From contig CAMXCT020002756.1 of NCBI GenBank assembly GCA_947184155.2, positions 1 through 64,000 of the forward strand: a stretch of DNA of 64,000 nucleotides, given 5' to 3'. The translations under genes and the position numbers were made by a program. The first letter of the stretch is position 1; each line of letters begins with the position of its first letter. This stretch comes from Cladocopium goreaui (Eukaryota; Sar; Dinophyceae; Suessiales; Symbiodiniaceae). The notes below the pieces were generated by a model. That model ran no database searches. It saw only the letters and a program-made list of their open reading frames with translations, and had not been told where the DNA came from. This document shows positions 54,991 through 64,000 of the stretch, piece after piece.

Positions 54991-55417
54991 TCCAGGGACC
55001 TGTGTGTTGAAAGTGCAAACCAAAGAAAGTTGGCAAATGGCAACAGCATGATGAAGTCAACAAACCCATGTTTTTATCTCATTCAATGTACCGCTCTGAA
55101 AAACTGCCACTGCATTGTAAACAGGTTTCTGAGCGCAGCGCGTGAGATTGCCATGCTTTCTCCTCCTAAACTGCACAACTTCAAGCAACCATGTGGGCTT
55201 CGTGACCACAATAAACGCAAAATGCTCCATCAACTTTTTTTTGACGACCAAACAACGTAGACACCATGAAGGTGATGCAACTGCATTCATCGATTTTCTC
55301 GCTTTCTGCTACTCGATCCCTGTACCATCAAAGCACTCTGAAACTGCTACATCGCCTTTCAGGTGGGAGCATGTGTTGTGGCTCACACGGCAACATCATA
55401 CTAGAACAACCAGCACA

Positions 55418-56023
55418 CTACAAATCGTGTGCTTGAAGCCAAGCTTCAACATCCAATGGTATATCAACAGCCTGTCTCCTGCGTCTGCTCCTGCTCGTCG
55501 TGGCCCATTGACGGGCCGTTTTTCCGCAGGACACACATTTCACATTAAATCCTTCCATCGAACTATAAAATTCCATGCAAGTCAGACAATGAGCTTGAGC
55601 AGAATACAGAAACATGTACTCCATTTTTTTTCTACTGTCAAGACTTCCATGTTTCGCCTCGAAATCGTCCATATGAGGCGCCAAGGAACATGCTGGTGCA
55701 CCGCTGTCTGCTTGTGGCTGTTGTTGAGATGAAGTTCCTGCACCTGTCTGGTGCTCAGCACCATTGCCCGTTCCTGCATTCCAGTCTTGTGGCAGCTTTC
55801 TCACCAATTCGTCCCACGCATTGTTGAAGCGCTGATTGAATGCATTGCACGCTTCCTTCTTGTCATCATCCACGCATTTGTCAGGGTGGTTTTTGCGCAG
55901 CAACTCCTTCCGCCGGATCTTCAAGATTTGAAAGTCTTCAAACGTAACAGCATACCAACTAGATGTCTGCAGCTGCAAAACTTCAAGTAACCAACTGATC
56001 TCAGCGGTAGCAGCACTCCACAT
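55418..56023 (-). CDS. J-domain protein with C-terminal CxxC domain, 201 aa
   Basis: ATG at 56023 (MWSAATAEISWLLEVLQLQT). Residues about 27-75 read EDFQILKIRRKELLRKNHPD then KKEACNAFNQRFNNAWDEL. The HPD at 46-48 with flanking helices is the J-domain signature of DnaJ/Hsp40 co-chaperones, which stimulate Hsp70 ATPase. The middle is Gly/Gln/Ser-rich (GAGTSSQQQPQADSG). The end carries EYMFLYSAQAHCLTCMEFYS and VKCVSCGKTARQWATTSRSR, a likely zinc-binding CxxC...CxxC, then IPLDVEAWLQAHDL. The last part is shared with the 53567 protein. The J-domain is short and followed directly by low complexity; chaperone function is inferred from HPD only. Hairpin 15 lies about 115 nt upstream. Confidence 0.65.
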   Translation of the reverse strand: MWSAATAEISWLLEVLQLQTSSWYAVTFEDFQILKIRRKELLRKNHPDKCVDDDKKEACNAFNQRFNNAWDELVRKLPQDWNAGTGNGAEHQTGAGTSSQQQPQADSGAPACSLAPHMDDFEAKHGSLDSRKKMEYMFLYSAQAHCLTCMEFYSSMEGFNVKCVSCGKTARQWATTSRSRRRRQAVDIPLDVEAWLQAHDL

Positions 56024-56138
56024 GGCCAAGGCCACAGACGAATTTCAAGTAAGCAACTTTCAATCAGTTTCGGTTAAGGAAGCAGCAACGTCTCAAAACC
56101 TACTTGTATGTCCTGTGCTAATTTGAAAGCATGCACCA

Positions 56139-56162
56139 CCCTTCGGACAGTTCCGGTTAGGG
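56139..56162 (-). other. Conserved-tip hairpin 15
   Basis: Tip T-CGGA-CAGT-TCCG-GTT (the inner stem changed at both sides relative to CAGA/TCTG). Arms CCCT / AGGG. Confidence 0.68.
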
Positions 56163-56470
56163 CAGCCACAATGTGACAACATATGGTGACATGTAAGCGA
56201 ATTTTGAATTCAAATATGATGTCTATCAGTTTGCAATTGAGCAGCAGTGGGAAGCGGCTGGAAAAGACTCATCGCCATATGATAACTTCTGCTCATGATG
56301 GCACAAACACTTATGCAAGGCAACCTTATCGGACCGCGCCTTTTTCCAGACAACCAACAGCTCTAGATGTCGCTTGTGCATGAAATGTCCAACAGTTCCG
56401 TAGCACCAACAATAAACAAATAAAGATATGCGAGGCTACTTTCACCAATTTTGTCTGCCAGACAAGCGAC

Positions 56471-56508
56471 TGCAATCTTGCTCAGACAGTTCTGGTTGCA
56501 AAATTGCA
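56471..56508 (-). other. Conserved-tip hairpin 16, 124 nt past a stop
   Basis: Canonical tip. Arms TGCAATCTTGC / GCAAAATTGCA: 10 of 11 pairs, the last G-U on the minus strand. It lies 124 nt beyond the stop at 56632. Confidence 0.75.
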
Positions 56509-56577
56509 ACTTCTTTAAAAAATAGGTATCTGCTTGCAAACACCTGACAATAGGCAACTTTGTCTCTGAACGAACTC

Positions 56578-56588
56578 TTGCTGTTGTT

Positions 56589-56625
<37 letters not shown>

Positions 56626-56626
56626 T
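56578..56626 (+). repeat. (TTG)n microsatellite in 3' UTR
   Basis: About 14 TTG triplets immediately after the stop of the 56632 gene (CAA on its sense strand). Confidence 0.88.
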
Positions 56627-56631
56627 ATCCT

Positions 56632-57235
56632 TTAAATGATGCCCTGACATTCAGCATCAATAGTGTACAAAAGCGTCCCATCCGGCGCCCGCCCCTCAGC
56701 TTCCAAGGGACCAAAGTACTGATACCATCCATCGCCGATGGCTCTCAGCTTCTCCAGCACCTGAAGACGCGCAAACAAACAGTTACCGAACATGCCATGG
56801 ATGCATTTATTTCGAACAGATTTCTCTTTACCGAACATGCCAAATGGGCGATGCCATGCGTAGTAAATGTGACCTTGTGAGCTCCGATCTCCTTGATGTG
56901 CCCTCCTTTAAGATCAGTGTCGCGGCAGCGATGGATGGCCTGCATTTGTGGCTCAAATGGATGCGTTTGAAATGCAAACAAAGAATTGAGATTCCAGCTC
57001 AAATCAAAATGTGGCAAAGAAAGACCACCCGTGTCCGGGCCTCTAAAGCAGTACTTTTCAGACCCCATCGATCTTTCCAGTGTGGCTGCACTGCCTGATG
57101 TTCCATAAAGATTTTCTGGGCATCAGAAGGTGTCAGGCCAACATACACTGTCAGCGTGGTGCCCGCCATGCTACTTCCTTGCAGCAATGTTGTCGATCTA
57201 CAGGCCAGAACCACAAAAGCTTCAGAACTTACCAT
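56632..57235 (-). CDS. Three-exon paralogue 1, unknown family
   Basis: Exon 1 runs from an ATG at 57235 (or 57169) to about 57025 and holds MAGTTLTVYVGLTPSDAQKI and HWKDRWGLKSTALEA, ending at an apparent GC donor (AGAG|GCCCGG). Exon 2 is 56939 to about 56850: AIHRCRDTDLKGGHIKEIGA then HKVTFTTHGIAHL. Exon 3 is 56760-56632: VLEKLRAIGDGWYQYFGPLE, then EGRAPDGTLLYTIDAE, TAA. The gene at 57505-58422 has the same three exons and the same motifs. The conserved parts (MAGTTL-x2-YVGLT, RWGLK-x-T, GDGW-x2-[YF], DGTLLY) suggest a small folded protein under constraint, but I know no family. The first-exon donor position is the same in both copies. Confidence 0.6.
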
Positions 57236-57389
57236 TCTGAAACTGATAGCTTCAACTGCGCAAGCTTGACACAGGCTAGAAAAACCATAGCTCTCGGGCC
57301 TGTCCAAACCAGCTTTTTTCTTCTCTTTCTAACTATTTTCTACAATCTTTGGTGTGAGACAATCATTCAAAAGGAAAACAATCTGGTTT

Positions 57390-57422
57390 GGGTGATTCTC
57401 GGACAGTTCCGGTTGAATCCCC
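57390..57422 (-). other. Conserved-tip hairpin 17
   Basis: Tip T-CGGA-CAGT-TCCG-GTT. Arms GGGTGATTC / GAATCCCCC, 8 of 9. Confidence 0.7.
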
Positions 57423-57454
57423 CTCCCCGGAACCCGCTCACAAAAATCTGGTTT

Positions 57455-57488
57455 GGATGATTCTCGGACAGTTCCGGTTGAATCTTCC
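57455..57488 (-). other. Conserved-tip hairpin 18, 17 nt past a stop
   Basis: Tip T-CGGA-CAGT-TCCG-GTT. Arms GGATGATTC / GAATCTTCC, 8 of 9. It lies 17 nt beyond the stop at 57505. With hairpin 17 it forms a tandem pair sharing ATCTGGTTTGG upstream. Confidence 0.72.
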
Positions 57489-57504
57489 TCCCAGAGTCCG
57501 CTCA

Positions 57505-58422
57505 CTAAGTTGTCATGGCAGCGCCATCACGGCTGACAACATACAGCAACGTCCCGTCGGACGCAAACTTCTCCGCCTCTAAGTTCTTGTAGAAGCGAAA
57601 CCAGCCATCGCCAAGTCCTTCCAAATTGCCGTTGACCTCAAGTAATGCCACGCACCAATAATATATATATAGATATTATATATATATATTTATACATCTA
57701 GAATATTCATATATAATATATACTCATGTTATAGAACTTACAAAAGAAAGCAATGCCTTCCGTGGTGAAAGTCACCGTGTGGGCCCGCACGGATTCCGCA
57801 TCCACAGCCTGCCCCTCTGACTCCACGCAACGCCGAATTGCCTGGACCAACACGGCAAGAGAGCAAAAGGGCAGGACAGTAAAAAGGAAAGAGAGAAGAT
57901 GCGAAGACAGGATGATGCGAAGATGAGCAGATGTGCACAAATGAGATGAAGAGGTGAGGATGTGAAGCTGTGAGGAGGTGAAGATGTGAAGATGATCAAA
58001 TGTGCAGAGGAGCAGATGTGAAGATGGAAGATGTGAGGGTATGAAGATGTCAGGATGTCAAGATGCAAAGCTGAGAAACTGTGAAGATGATAGAAGATGA
58101 TAGTAGATGACAAAATAAGCACATGTGCAGAAATAGCGATGGCTGACAGAATCCAACTATTTGACTAACAAGTCGCTCAAATGTTTTCAGGATCAAACAA
58201 AAATATTTCTGTGAACTTCAAAACATATTCCTAAACAGCCTCTTCCACTGTTGGCTTCAAACCCCAGCGCTGCTTGTATTTTGGCTGGACAGGAAGACGT
58301 TGCTGGAACAACCGATCTGCCGCCGCAGCTGTGAGACCAACGTAGGTGAGCAAAGTAGTGCCCGCCATGCGTCCCGGGGCAGCAACAACAAAAGAAAAAG
58401 ATGTTGGAGCCAAACTGAACAT
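57505..58422 (-). CDS. Three-exon paralogue 2, unknown family
   Basis: Exon 1 runs from the ATG at 58422 (MFSLAPTSFSFVVAAPGRMA) or the inner ATG at 58368 to about 58241: MAGTTLLTYVGLTAAAADRL, then PVQPKYKQRWGLKPTVEE, at a GC-donor-like GAGAG|GCTG position. Exon 2 is 57841-57742: AIRRCVESEGQAVDAESVRA then HTVTFTTEGIAFF, with a good GTAAGT donor. Exon 3 is 57636-57505: VNGNLEGLGDGWFRFYKNLE, then KFASDGTLLYVVSRDG, TAG. It is head-to-tail with paralogue 1. A roughly 400-bp first intron holds a degenerate GATGTGAAGATG tract. The hydrophobic start of the long form could be a targeting signal, but the inner ATG lines up with paralogue 1. Confidence 0.6.
57880..58140 (+). repeat. Degenerate GATGTGAAGATG tract (intronic)
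   Basis: Diverged copies of GATGTGAAGATG/GATGAGCAGATG fill intron 1 of paralogue 2. On the minus strand it is a pyrimidine-rich CATCTTCACATC tract. Non-coding. Confidence 0.6.
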
Positions 58423-58822
58423 GTTCAGAACTTGCTGCAGACATGCTTGTGTCCAACTTGCTAAAAAGACAACCTCAAGTTCCTAGCAAATCAACGGTTC
58501 GGTCCTTCACAGAATGCAATGATGTTGTCCCATTCCAGAACCTGGCATCCAATGAACAACGGCTAGGTGCACATGGAACCAGTGAAGTTTGAATTTGATA
58601 CACATGGACCACTTGAAACAGAGACTACATGTCTGACTGTTGCTATTCACATGCAAATACCAGCATTTGGAAATGTCCAAGCAAATTACAGTCACTTCAG
58701 AATAGCCGATTCCAAAAACAAATGGCCAACCAATGACATCTAACCTTGACCTCGCGGTTCTGCACAACCTTGCATCAAATGAAAGTCAAATGGAACAGAT
58801 TGATTTCATGATTTGTCCATGA

Positions 58823-58960
58823 GTGATTTCATACCTATCATCTAATATCCATCAACATCCATCATCCTCATCATCATCCATCATCATTATCATCATCATC
58901 ATCATTCAAATTCAGTCATCATCAGTCATCACCATCCTCATCATCATCATGATCATCATC

Positions 58961-58992
<32 letters not shown>

Positions 58993-59002
58993 CATCATCA
59001 TC

Positions 59003-59037
<35 letters not shown>

Positions 59038-59040
59038 TGG
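58823..59040 (+). repeat. (ATC)n / (CAT)n microsatellite
   Basis: A long ATC/CATCAT tract with occasional CACC and TTCA breaks. Poly-Ile or poly-Asp frames over it are repeat products. Confidence 0.9.
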
Positions 59041-59202
59041 CCAGATCCATCAATACACCATCCAAATGTGTATGAGAACTCGAATCAACGTAGACATTTG
59101 TCCCCTGGAAGAAAGAGTTCCAATCCAAACACGAATTTAAAACACAATCATGAATTTGAAACACAACCTGCCAGCGAATGCAAATCAAGCGGACAACAAT
59201 GC

Positions 59203-59520
59203 ATTCACGGCAGCAAATCCAAGGCAGGAATGCCGAAACAGATGTGCTACAGATGGCCAAGCTGACCAGTCATGAAGTGCAATCACTGCCTGCGATCACT
59301 TTGTCAACAAACAATCACACAAACGTCAAAACCAACCATCCATATCTGTTGAGACGTTGATTCACGGCAGCAAATCAAAGGCAGGAATGCCGAAACAGAT
59401 GTGCTAAAGATGGCCAAGCTGACCATGCAGTCATGAAGTGCAATCACTGCCTGCGATCACTTTGTCAACAAACAATCACACAAACGTCAAAACCAACCAT
59501 CCATATCTGTTGAGACGTTG
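59203..59520 (+). repeat. 157-bp tandem duplication
   Basis: Copies 59203-59359 and 59360-59520 share ATTCACGGCAGCAAATC, GGCAGGAATGCCGAAACAGA and CATCCATATCTGTTGAGACG, with small differences. No coding signal. Confidence 0.82.
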
Positions 59521-59635
59521 AGACAATGAGACACTCTATCTTTTTGTCTGCTAATCGCATGGTTGGCACCACTCCGTGTCCTTGCCGTCATGTTCTCTCT
59601 GTCATACAAAATCTTACACATAGTATTCTTTTATT

Positions 59636-59664
59636 GCTGGCCACTCGGACATTTCCGGCTGCAG
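59636..59664 (-). other. Conserved-tip hairpin 19 (weak arms)
   Basis: Tip T-CGGA-CATT-TCCG-GCT keeps the inner stem. The outer arms GCTG...CAGC pair only partly. Confidence 0.45.
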
Positions 59665-59996
59665 CGCGGAAACAAAAATACTACACTGCAACATGCGTTT
59701 ACTTGATGAGAACAGAACGCATACAACATTGCACTGATGCAGTTACCATACAACTACTGAACTTTTTTCGTGAGAACACATCCCACAACATTCTGCAGAT
59801 GCGCGCCGCAGCAGTCTGTTGCAAAAAAAAAGCATGCCGACTGCAGCAGTGTTCGTAATAGTAAACATATCAATTCCAGAGATACTTATGTCCTTGCATC
59901 AACAACTGAGACATACGTTGCTATACGTTGTTTTTCAAACAGCGAACACCACTGCAGATCACACGACGATCCTACTATTGGAACCTGCGACACTCA

Positions 59997-62900
59997 TCAA
60001 ATCTTCATGGAGAGTTGTCGAGCAATGGCTTCCTTTTGCTGCCACTGCAATTTGCCCACGTAGGACAATGCTTTCATCTCGTCGAGCTTCGCCTGCTGCT
60101 CGAACTCTTTCATCCTTTGCACCAAAAGAGGATTGTGATCATGGAGAAAATGCTCAAACATGTGACGCGGTGGCAAATCAATGATCCACAAATCGTCCAG
60201 CTTTCGTGGTCTCGACAGCATGACATAGATCGCCAACGCGTAGTCGGCATCCTTCATCCACGCAGGTTTCGTGAGGAAAGCCACCAACCCGTTTCTCGCC
60301 GTGATGCCCTGCAAGCCATAATGCGTCAAAACACAACGTGGCGCCAGTGGAATTTGTTTGCGAATCACAGGCACGGACTGCTTCGGTCCCACTTGCAAGC
60401 TCCAGGCTTTGTCCGAGGCAACTGCGCGCAGCAAGACATGGCCCTTGGGGGCAACGTCACCAGGCACCTGAATGTTCTTGTAATTGGGATCGTCTATCTC
60501 CACCAACACTGCAACTGGCTGATATCTCAATACAACACAGCCACAGTTGTCGGCGATTGCGGGCTCGCTTGGGTGCAACTTGATGGATCGAACAATAACC
60601 GGCGACTCTCGGTTCAGCAGCGGAGCATCCAAAATACAACTGATGCGACAAGGCATACCTTCATACAGAGGACAAATACCAATCAGATAATGAGTTTTGG
60701 TCATGTTCACGATCTGTAGTGCTGCCATGCTCTGTTCCCGGGTGAGCTCATTTGGGCCCGTAGCTCGATCAATGGCCTGAACGAAATACACAGTCTTCTT
60801 CAATTCTTTGCCTTCCAAACCGACGCGAAGATGTTGAAGACGAGCTACTTGCTCCCAAGCAAGACCTCCCCAGTGAGCATCGAGCAAACGCTGCCGCAAC
60901 TCATCCGCCTGCAACTCCTTCTTGCCATAGGCCCTGGCCTCAAGGGCCGCCCACAGATCGTCCGACATCTCCTTGCCTTCCCGCATGGACTTGAGGATCG
61001 CCACTAGCTGCTGCCCAGATGGACACTCCGAAAATCTCCCAGACCCAGTGAAGTGAACAACCCGCTGCAAAGAGTTCTTGAACATGATGCGGCCCAACTC
61101 AGCGGCATTACTGGTGTGCTGTGCAGCTTCATTCTCAGGCAACTCCTCTTCATCACTTGACCGGCCATCGACGTGTGCATTGGTGGCACGCGGAGCATCA
61201 TGCCACTCGCACAGCGAGCGCTGTGCTGTCGGCCGCAGTTGCAGAAAGTCGCCAAGCTGGACACCAATTGGAGCTCTACCATACCACTGCTCGAGATAGC
61301 GACCCATATCCAACATCATGCGTTCCTGTCGCAGCAAAGAAAACCGAAAGCCAGCAGCATGATAAACATCAGGAGGATTCATGGACAGTTCATCGAGCAA
61401 TCCGGCCATGACGTCCATGAACTGCCTTTGCTCTTGGCCGACCGGAGAGAACGTCGGTCCAGCCCACTGTTCGGGCTCACATTCGCCCACTTGTGCAATG
61501 TCTTTGCTTCTGGACCCAAGAGACGAACAGCTGCATGTGTTGGCGCCCCAACAATGTAACCACCATCACCGAAGTAACGCCGGAACATTGGTCGCAAGAT
61601 TTTGGAGTAGGCGTATGTCTTGCCAGAGCCACCAGCGCCCAACCAAAGGCAATTGCAGCTTTCGGTGGCTGCGCCATCTGCCAAAGACGACTGTGGATTG
61701 GAACGATTCAGCCACATCTGCTCCATGACCCAAGCAATCGGAGCCACTGCCAAAATCTGTTGCCGATTGAGGGTGGAATTGACGACAAGCTCCGCAGCAT
61801 AGTCTCCTGGACCGATGCATTGAGCGTTGAGTGCAGCCAAAAATGGATCGATGGCTTGTTCCAAAGGCTCAAACTGCTGGTCTGGCATCTTCCTCCTCCA
61901 AACCTACATTGCAACAATTTCGATCACAAGGTGAAACGCAACCAAACAAACCGCAAGAAAACAAGCAAATCACTCGAAGACACAAAACACGATGCGCCAA
62001 GAAAGGAACCACCCCCGGCCTCCAGCACAAAACTCCAAGTACTGCTTCTGCAAAGCCATGCCTCTCTCAGCATCTGCCGCAGTCCAGCTGCGCTCGACAC
62101 CAGCCACACCGCTGCTTCGAATGCCCATGCCTCTCCTCACATCTGGAATTCCTCCAAGTGCATTGACAAAGTCACGAAGATGTCGCAAGGTGTCTTTCAA
62201 AATAGTTGCACGTGGATTGCTCAAGACGCGCATCCAATCCTGCTCTCGAAACATCGCTTCATGCAAAGCCTCATGATCCACAACGTACTGAGCCCGTTCC
62301 AGCCGCTCCAACTCATCCTGACGCCGCAGATCATCTTCAACTTCATCTCCTTCGATGTCAGGTGGAGCACAATCATCCTCAATGTCGTCGTCTTCCAGCT
62401 TTGTCATCAGAGCAAACCGCTCTGCCCGTCGACGACTGCTGCTGAGCCTGCGTGCAGCGTGATGTTGTTCAAAGCGCTCCATCCAGGCTGTCTGGATGAT
62501 AGAAAGATACTCCAAAGGCGACAGCTGAGTGTAGTGATATGGTGGCCTCACATCAAGATACCAAGCAATGCGCTCCAAAATCCGAGGAACGTCATGAAAT
62601 CGGCAGTCCCGGGGCCGCAGTTTTCGATGCAAGACACACATCAAAGTTGCCACAGTCTCCCCATCATCGCTTGCTGAAGAACGAGGGAAAAATTTGCGGA
62701 CAGTGCTGACATCTCGAATCACTGGCGAAGACAATCCTGCCAACATGCGCTCCTGCGCGGTCTCTCTGCGAACCAGCATGCATGCTTTCCAATGTTGCCA
62801 CTGCGGCACAAATCGAGCAAAAATCATCCCTTCCTTCTCATTCTTCTCCAAAATGTGACACGCAAAGCACTTGTAGGAATTGCTGCAATCACCAGTACAC

Positions 62901-63742
62901 GTCGGAAAGGGGAAACACAGCCCGAGCATGTGTGCAGCATATTTTTGAGGCTCCGCTTCCTGTGGCAAATGTAAATCAGACGGCACAACCACGTTGTCAT
63001 CAGCAGCTCTGACTTCCTGAAGGAATCAAAACTTCCACACGCATGAAAAACAACAATTTCTTCACAACACTTACTTAACATCATGCACAAAAGATTCACA
63101 AGTTGTGTTTTCGCCCAATGTCCTGCACCGACTCTTTATGATGTGGATAATGCTCGTCGAATGCAAAAATCTTCACTCCATCAACTTTACCAGCCTTTGC
63201 GCGTGGAACACGACGCACAAACCTCGAGTACATCGCCAGTGACATGCATTTCAGCAATGTGGAAGAGCCACGATGCAAATAATCATCTTTCTGATTGAAG
63301 TGCACTGGAACTTGCGTCACTCGGGTCCCATCGCCCTCATCTTCAATCACTTCTGCAATCTCATCCACAGCGACTGGCACGTCCTCCACATCTTCGACAA
63401 CATCAACTGGACCCGCGATGAGATGAGGTGCGTCGGCCAGTGCCGCTGCAATTGCATCTGCCCTGCACCGCATGATTGCAAATGGCAGATACCGAAAAAA
63501 CATGTTGTAGCCACGATATGTGACGTACTGTTCTTGTTCAAAGAGCAACTGATACGCCATCTCCCCGTTTGACTTGGCGATGCAGCGATTCATTCCGAAG
63601 GCCAGACGACGCAAGATACTCAGCGCACGACTTTGTGGCCCACTCATGCCAGGCGTCTTCTTTGCATCCACGTTCTCCATGTTGGCATCTTCCACGGCGG
63701 CCTGCTGTCGCTTTGCTTCTTCCTCTTCCAATCTCTGTACTC
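59997..63742 (-). CDS. Pif1/Helitron-type DNA helicase, multi-exon, frameshifted
   Basis: Exons read 3' to 5' on the plus strand. Exon 1 is 63742 to about 63100 (acceptor TGGCAG|GAGTACAG). It has KSNGEMAYQLLFEQEQYVTY and VPVHFNQKDDYLHRGSS, like the region before the helicase core of Helitron and large Pif1-like proteins. Exon 2 is 63016 to about 62005, beginning EVRAADDNVVVPSDLHLPQE, then KYAAHMLGLCFPF. Exon 3 is 61903-59997: LNRQQILAVAPIAW, Walker A LWLGAGGSGKTYAYS, APTHAAVRLLGPEAKTLHKW (motif Ia), LLDELSMNPPD (motif II), GVQLGDFLQLRPT (motif III), and near the end GLQGITARNG and YVMLSRPRKLDDLW (motif VI). A one-base shift near 61465, between TLHKWANVSP and EQWAGPTFSPV, breaks exon 3, so this copy may be inactive. 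Exons further upstream (Rep domain, if any) lie beyond the window. It unwinds DNA by family; the mobile status is an inference. Confidence 0.7.
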
Positions 63743-63771
63743 CTGCCATGTGTTCAACACAACCAGCAAAC

Positions 63772-63836
63772 ATTAACAACAACAGCAACAACAACAACAA
63801 CAGCAACAACAACAACAACAACAACACCAACAACAG

Positions 63837-63868
<32 letters not shown>

Positions 63869-63960
63869 ACAACAACAACAACACCAACCAGAAAGAAGAA
63901 ACATCAAAAGATAATAACAACAAAAGCAGAAAACAACAAATACAACAGCAACAACGAGAA
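63772..63960 (+). repeat. (CAA)n microsatellite in helicase intron
   Basis: Long CAA runs with CAG, CAC and CGA breaks lie just 5' of the acceptor of the helicase exon at 63742. On the sense strand this is (TTG)n. Poly-Asn or poly-Leu frames are repeat products. Confidence 0.9.
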
Positions 63961-64000
63961 TAGCAACTACCACAACAAGAATAACAATGACAAAGCAAAC

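Noticed and set aside
55142-55732. 196-aa plus-strand ORF
   Set aside because: Its second half is antisense to the J-domain protein and its first half has no coding character.
44251-57488. Integron attC reading of the conserved-tip hairpins
   Set aside because: attC sites conserve the base of the hairpin, not the tip; no integron integrase or cassette structure is present, and the genome is eukaryotic.

Overview
This window reads as nuclear DNA of a dinoflagellate, most likely in or near the Symbiodiniaceae/Suessiales (inference, not proven). The reasons are: exons scattered between long introns with AG|G acceptors and both GT and apparent GC donors; same-strand gene rows; several protein families I know mainly as dinoflagellate multicopy families (an 'EQP-SSLLE' family and a transposase-like family); and a tyrosine-recombinase retrotransposon carrying a cytosine methyltransferase, an element type reported from dinoflagellates. 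I recognised no prokaryotic operons, rRNA, tRNA or CRISPR.

Layout. 1-14 kb is AT-rich intron/intergenic DNA holding scattered minus-strand exons and three families of short inverted-repeat elements (MITE-like), one with five copies. 15-22.5 kb is a satellite block: a 16-bp array, a roughly 105-130 bp A/B/C-monomer satellite and a roughly 197-bp satellite, bracketed by two long direct repeats. 22.5-26 kb holds minus-strand genes, including a dual-specificity phosphatase-like protein. 27-28 kb holds microsatellites and an inverted repeat. 28-42 kb is a plus-strand run of multi-exon dinoflagellate-type genes: an acidic/Ser-Lys protein, an EQP-family fragment, a very Lys/Glu-rich protein and a transposase-like protein. 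42.5-64 kb is a minus-strand row: RPA-like ssDNA-binding protein, unknown protein, a 700-aa kinase-like protein, a protein sharing a C-terminal Cys domain with a J-domain protein, two tandem paralogues, and a Pif1/Helitron-type helicase entering from the right edge. A plus-strand YR retrotransposon (45874-49959) sits inside this row. It has textbook A1-ORFs-B1-A2-B2 split direct repeats and a DNMT domain nested in its RNase H domain, but no reverse transcriptase that I can see.

The most unusual signal is a family of about 19 small hairpins. Each has a conserved tip (plus-strand consensus T-CRGA-CAGT-TCYG-GTT) closed by outer stems whose sequence differs from locus to locus but still pairs. 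All copies point the same way. Seven of them end 15-124 nt past the stop codon of a minus-strand gene. Several stem changes are G-U wobbles if read as minus-strand RNA. This looks like an undescribed structured 3'-UTR or gene-boundary RNA element.

Exon boundaries are read by eye from frame and splice-site fit. Spans of multi-exon genes are approximate unless both splice phases were checked, which I did for the kinase gene and for the two-exon model at 3942-5314.
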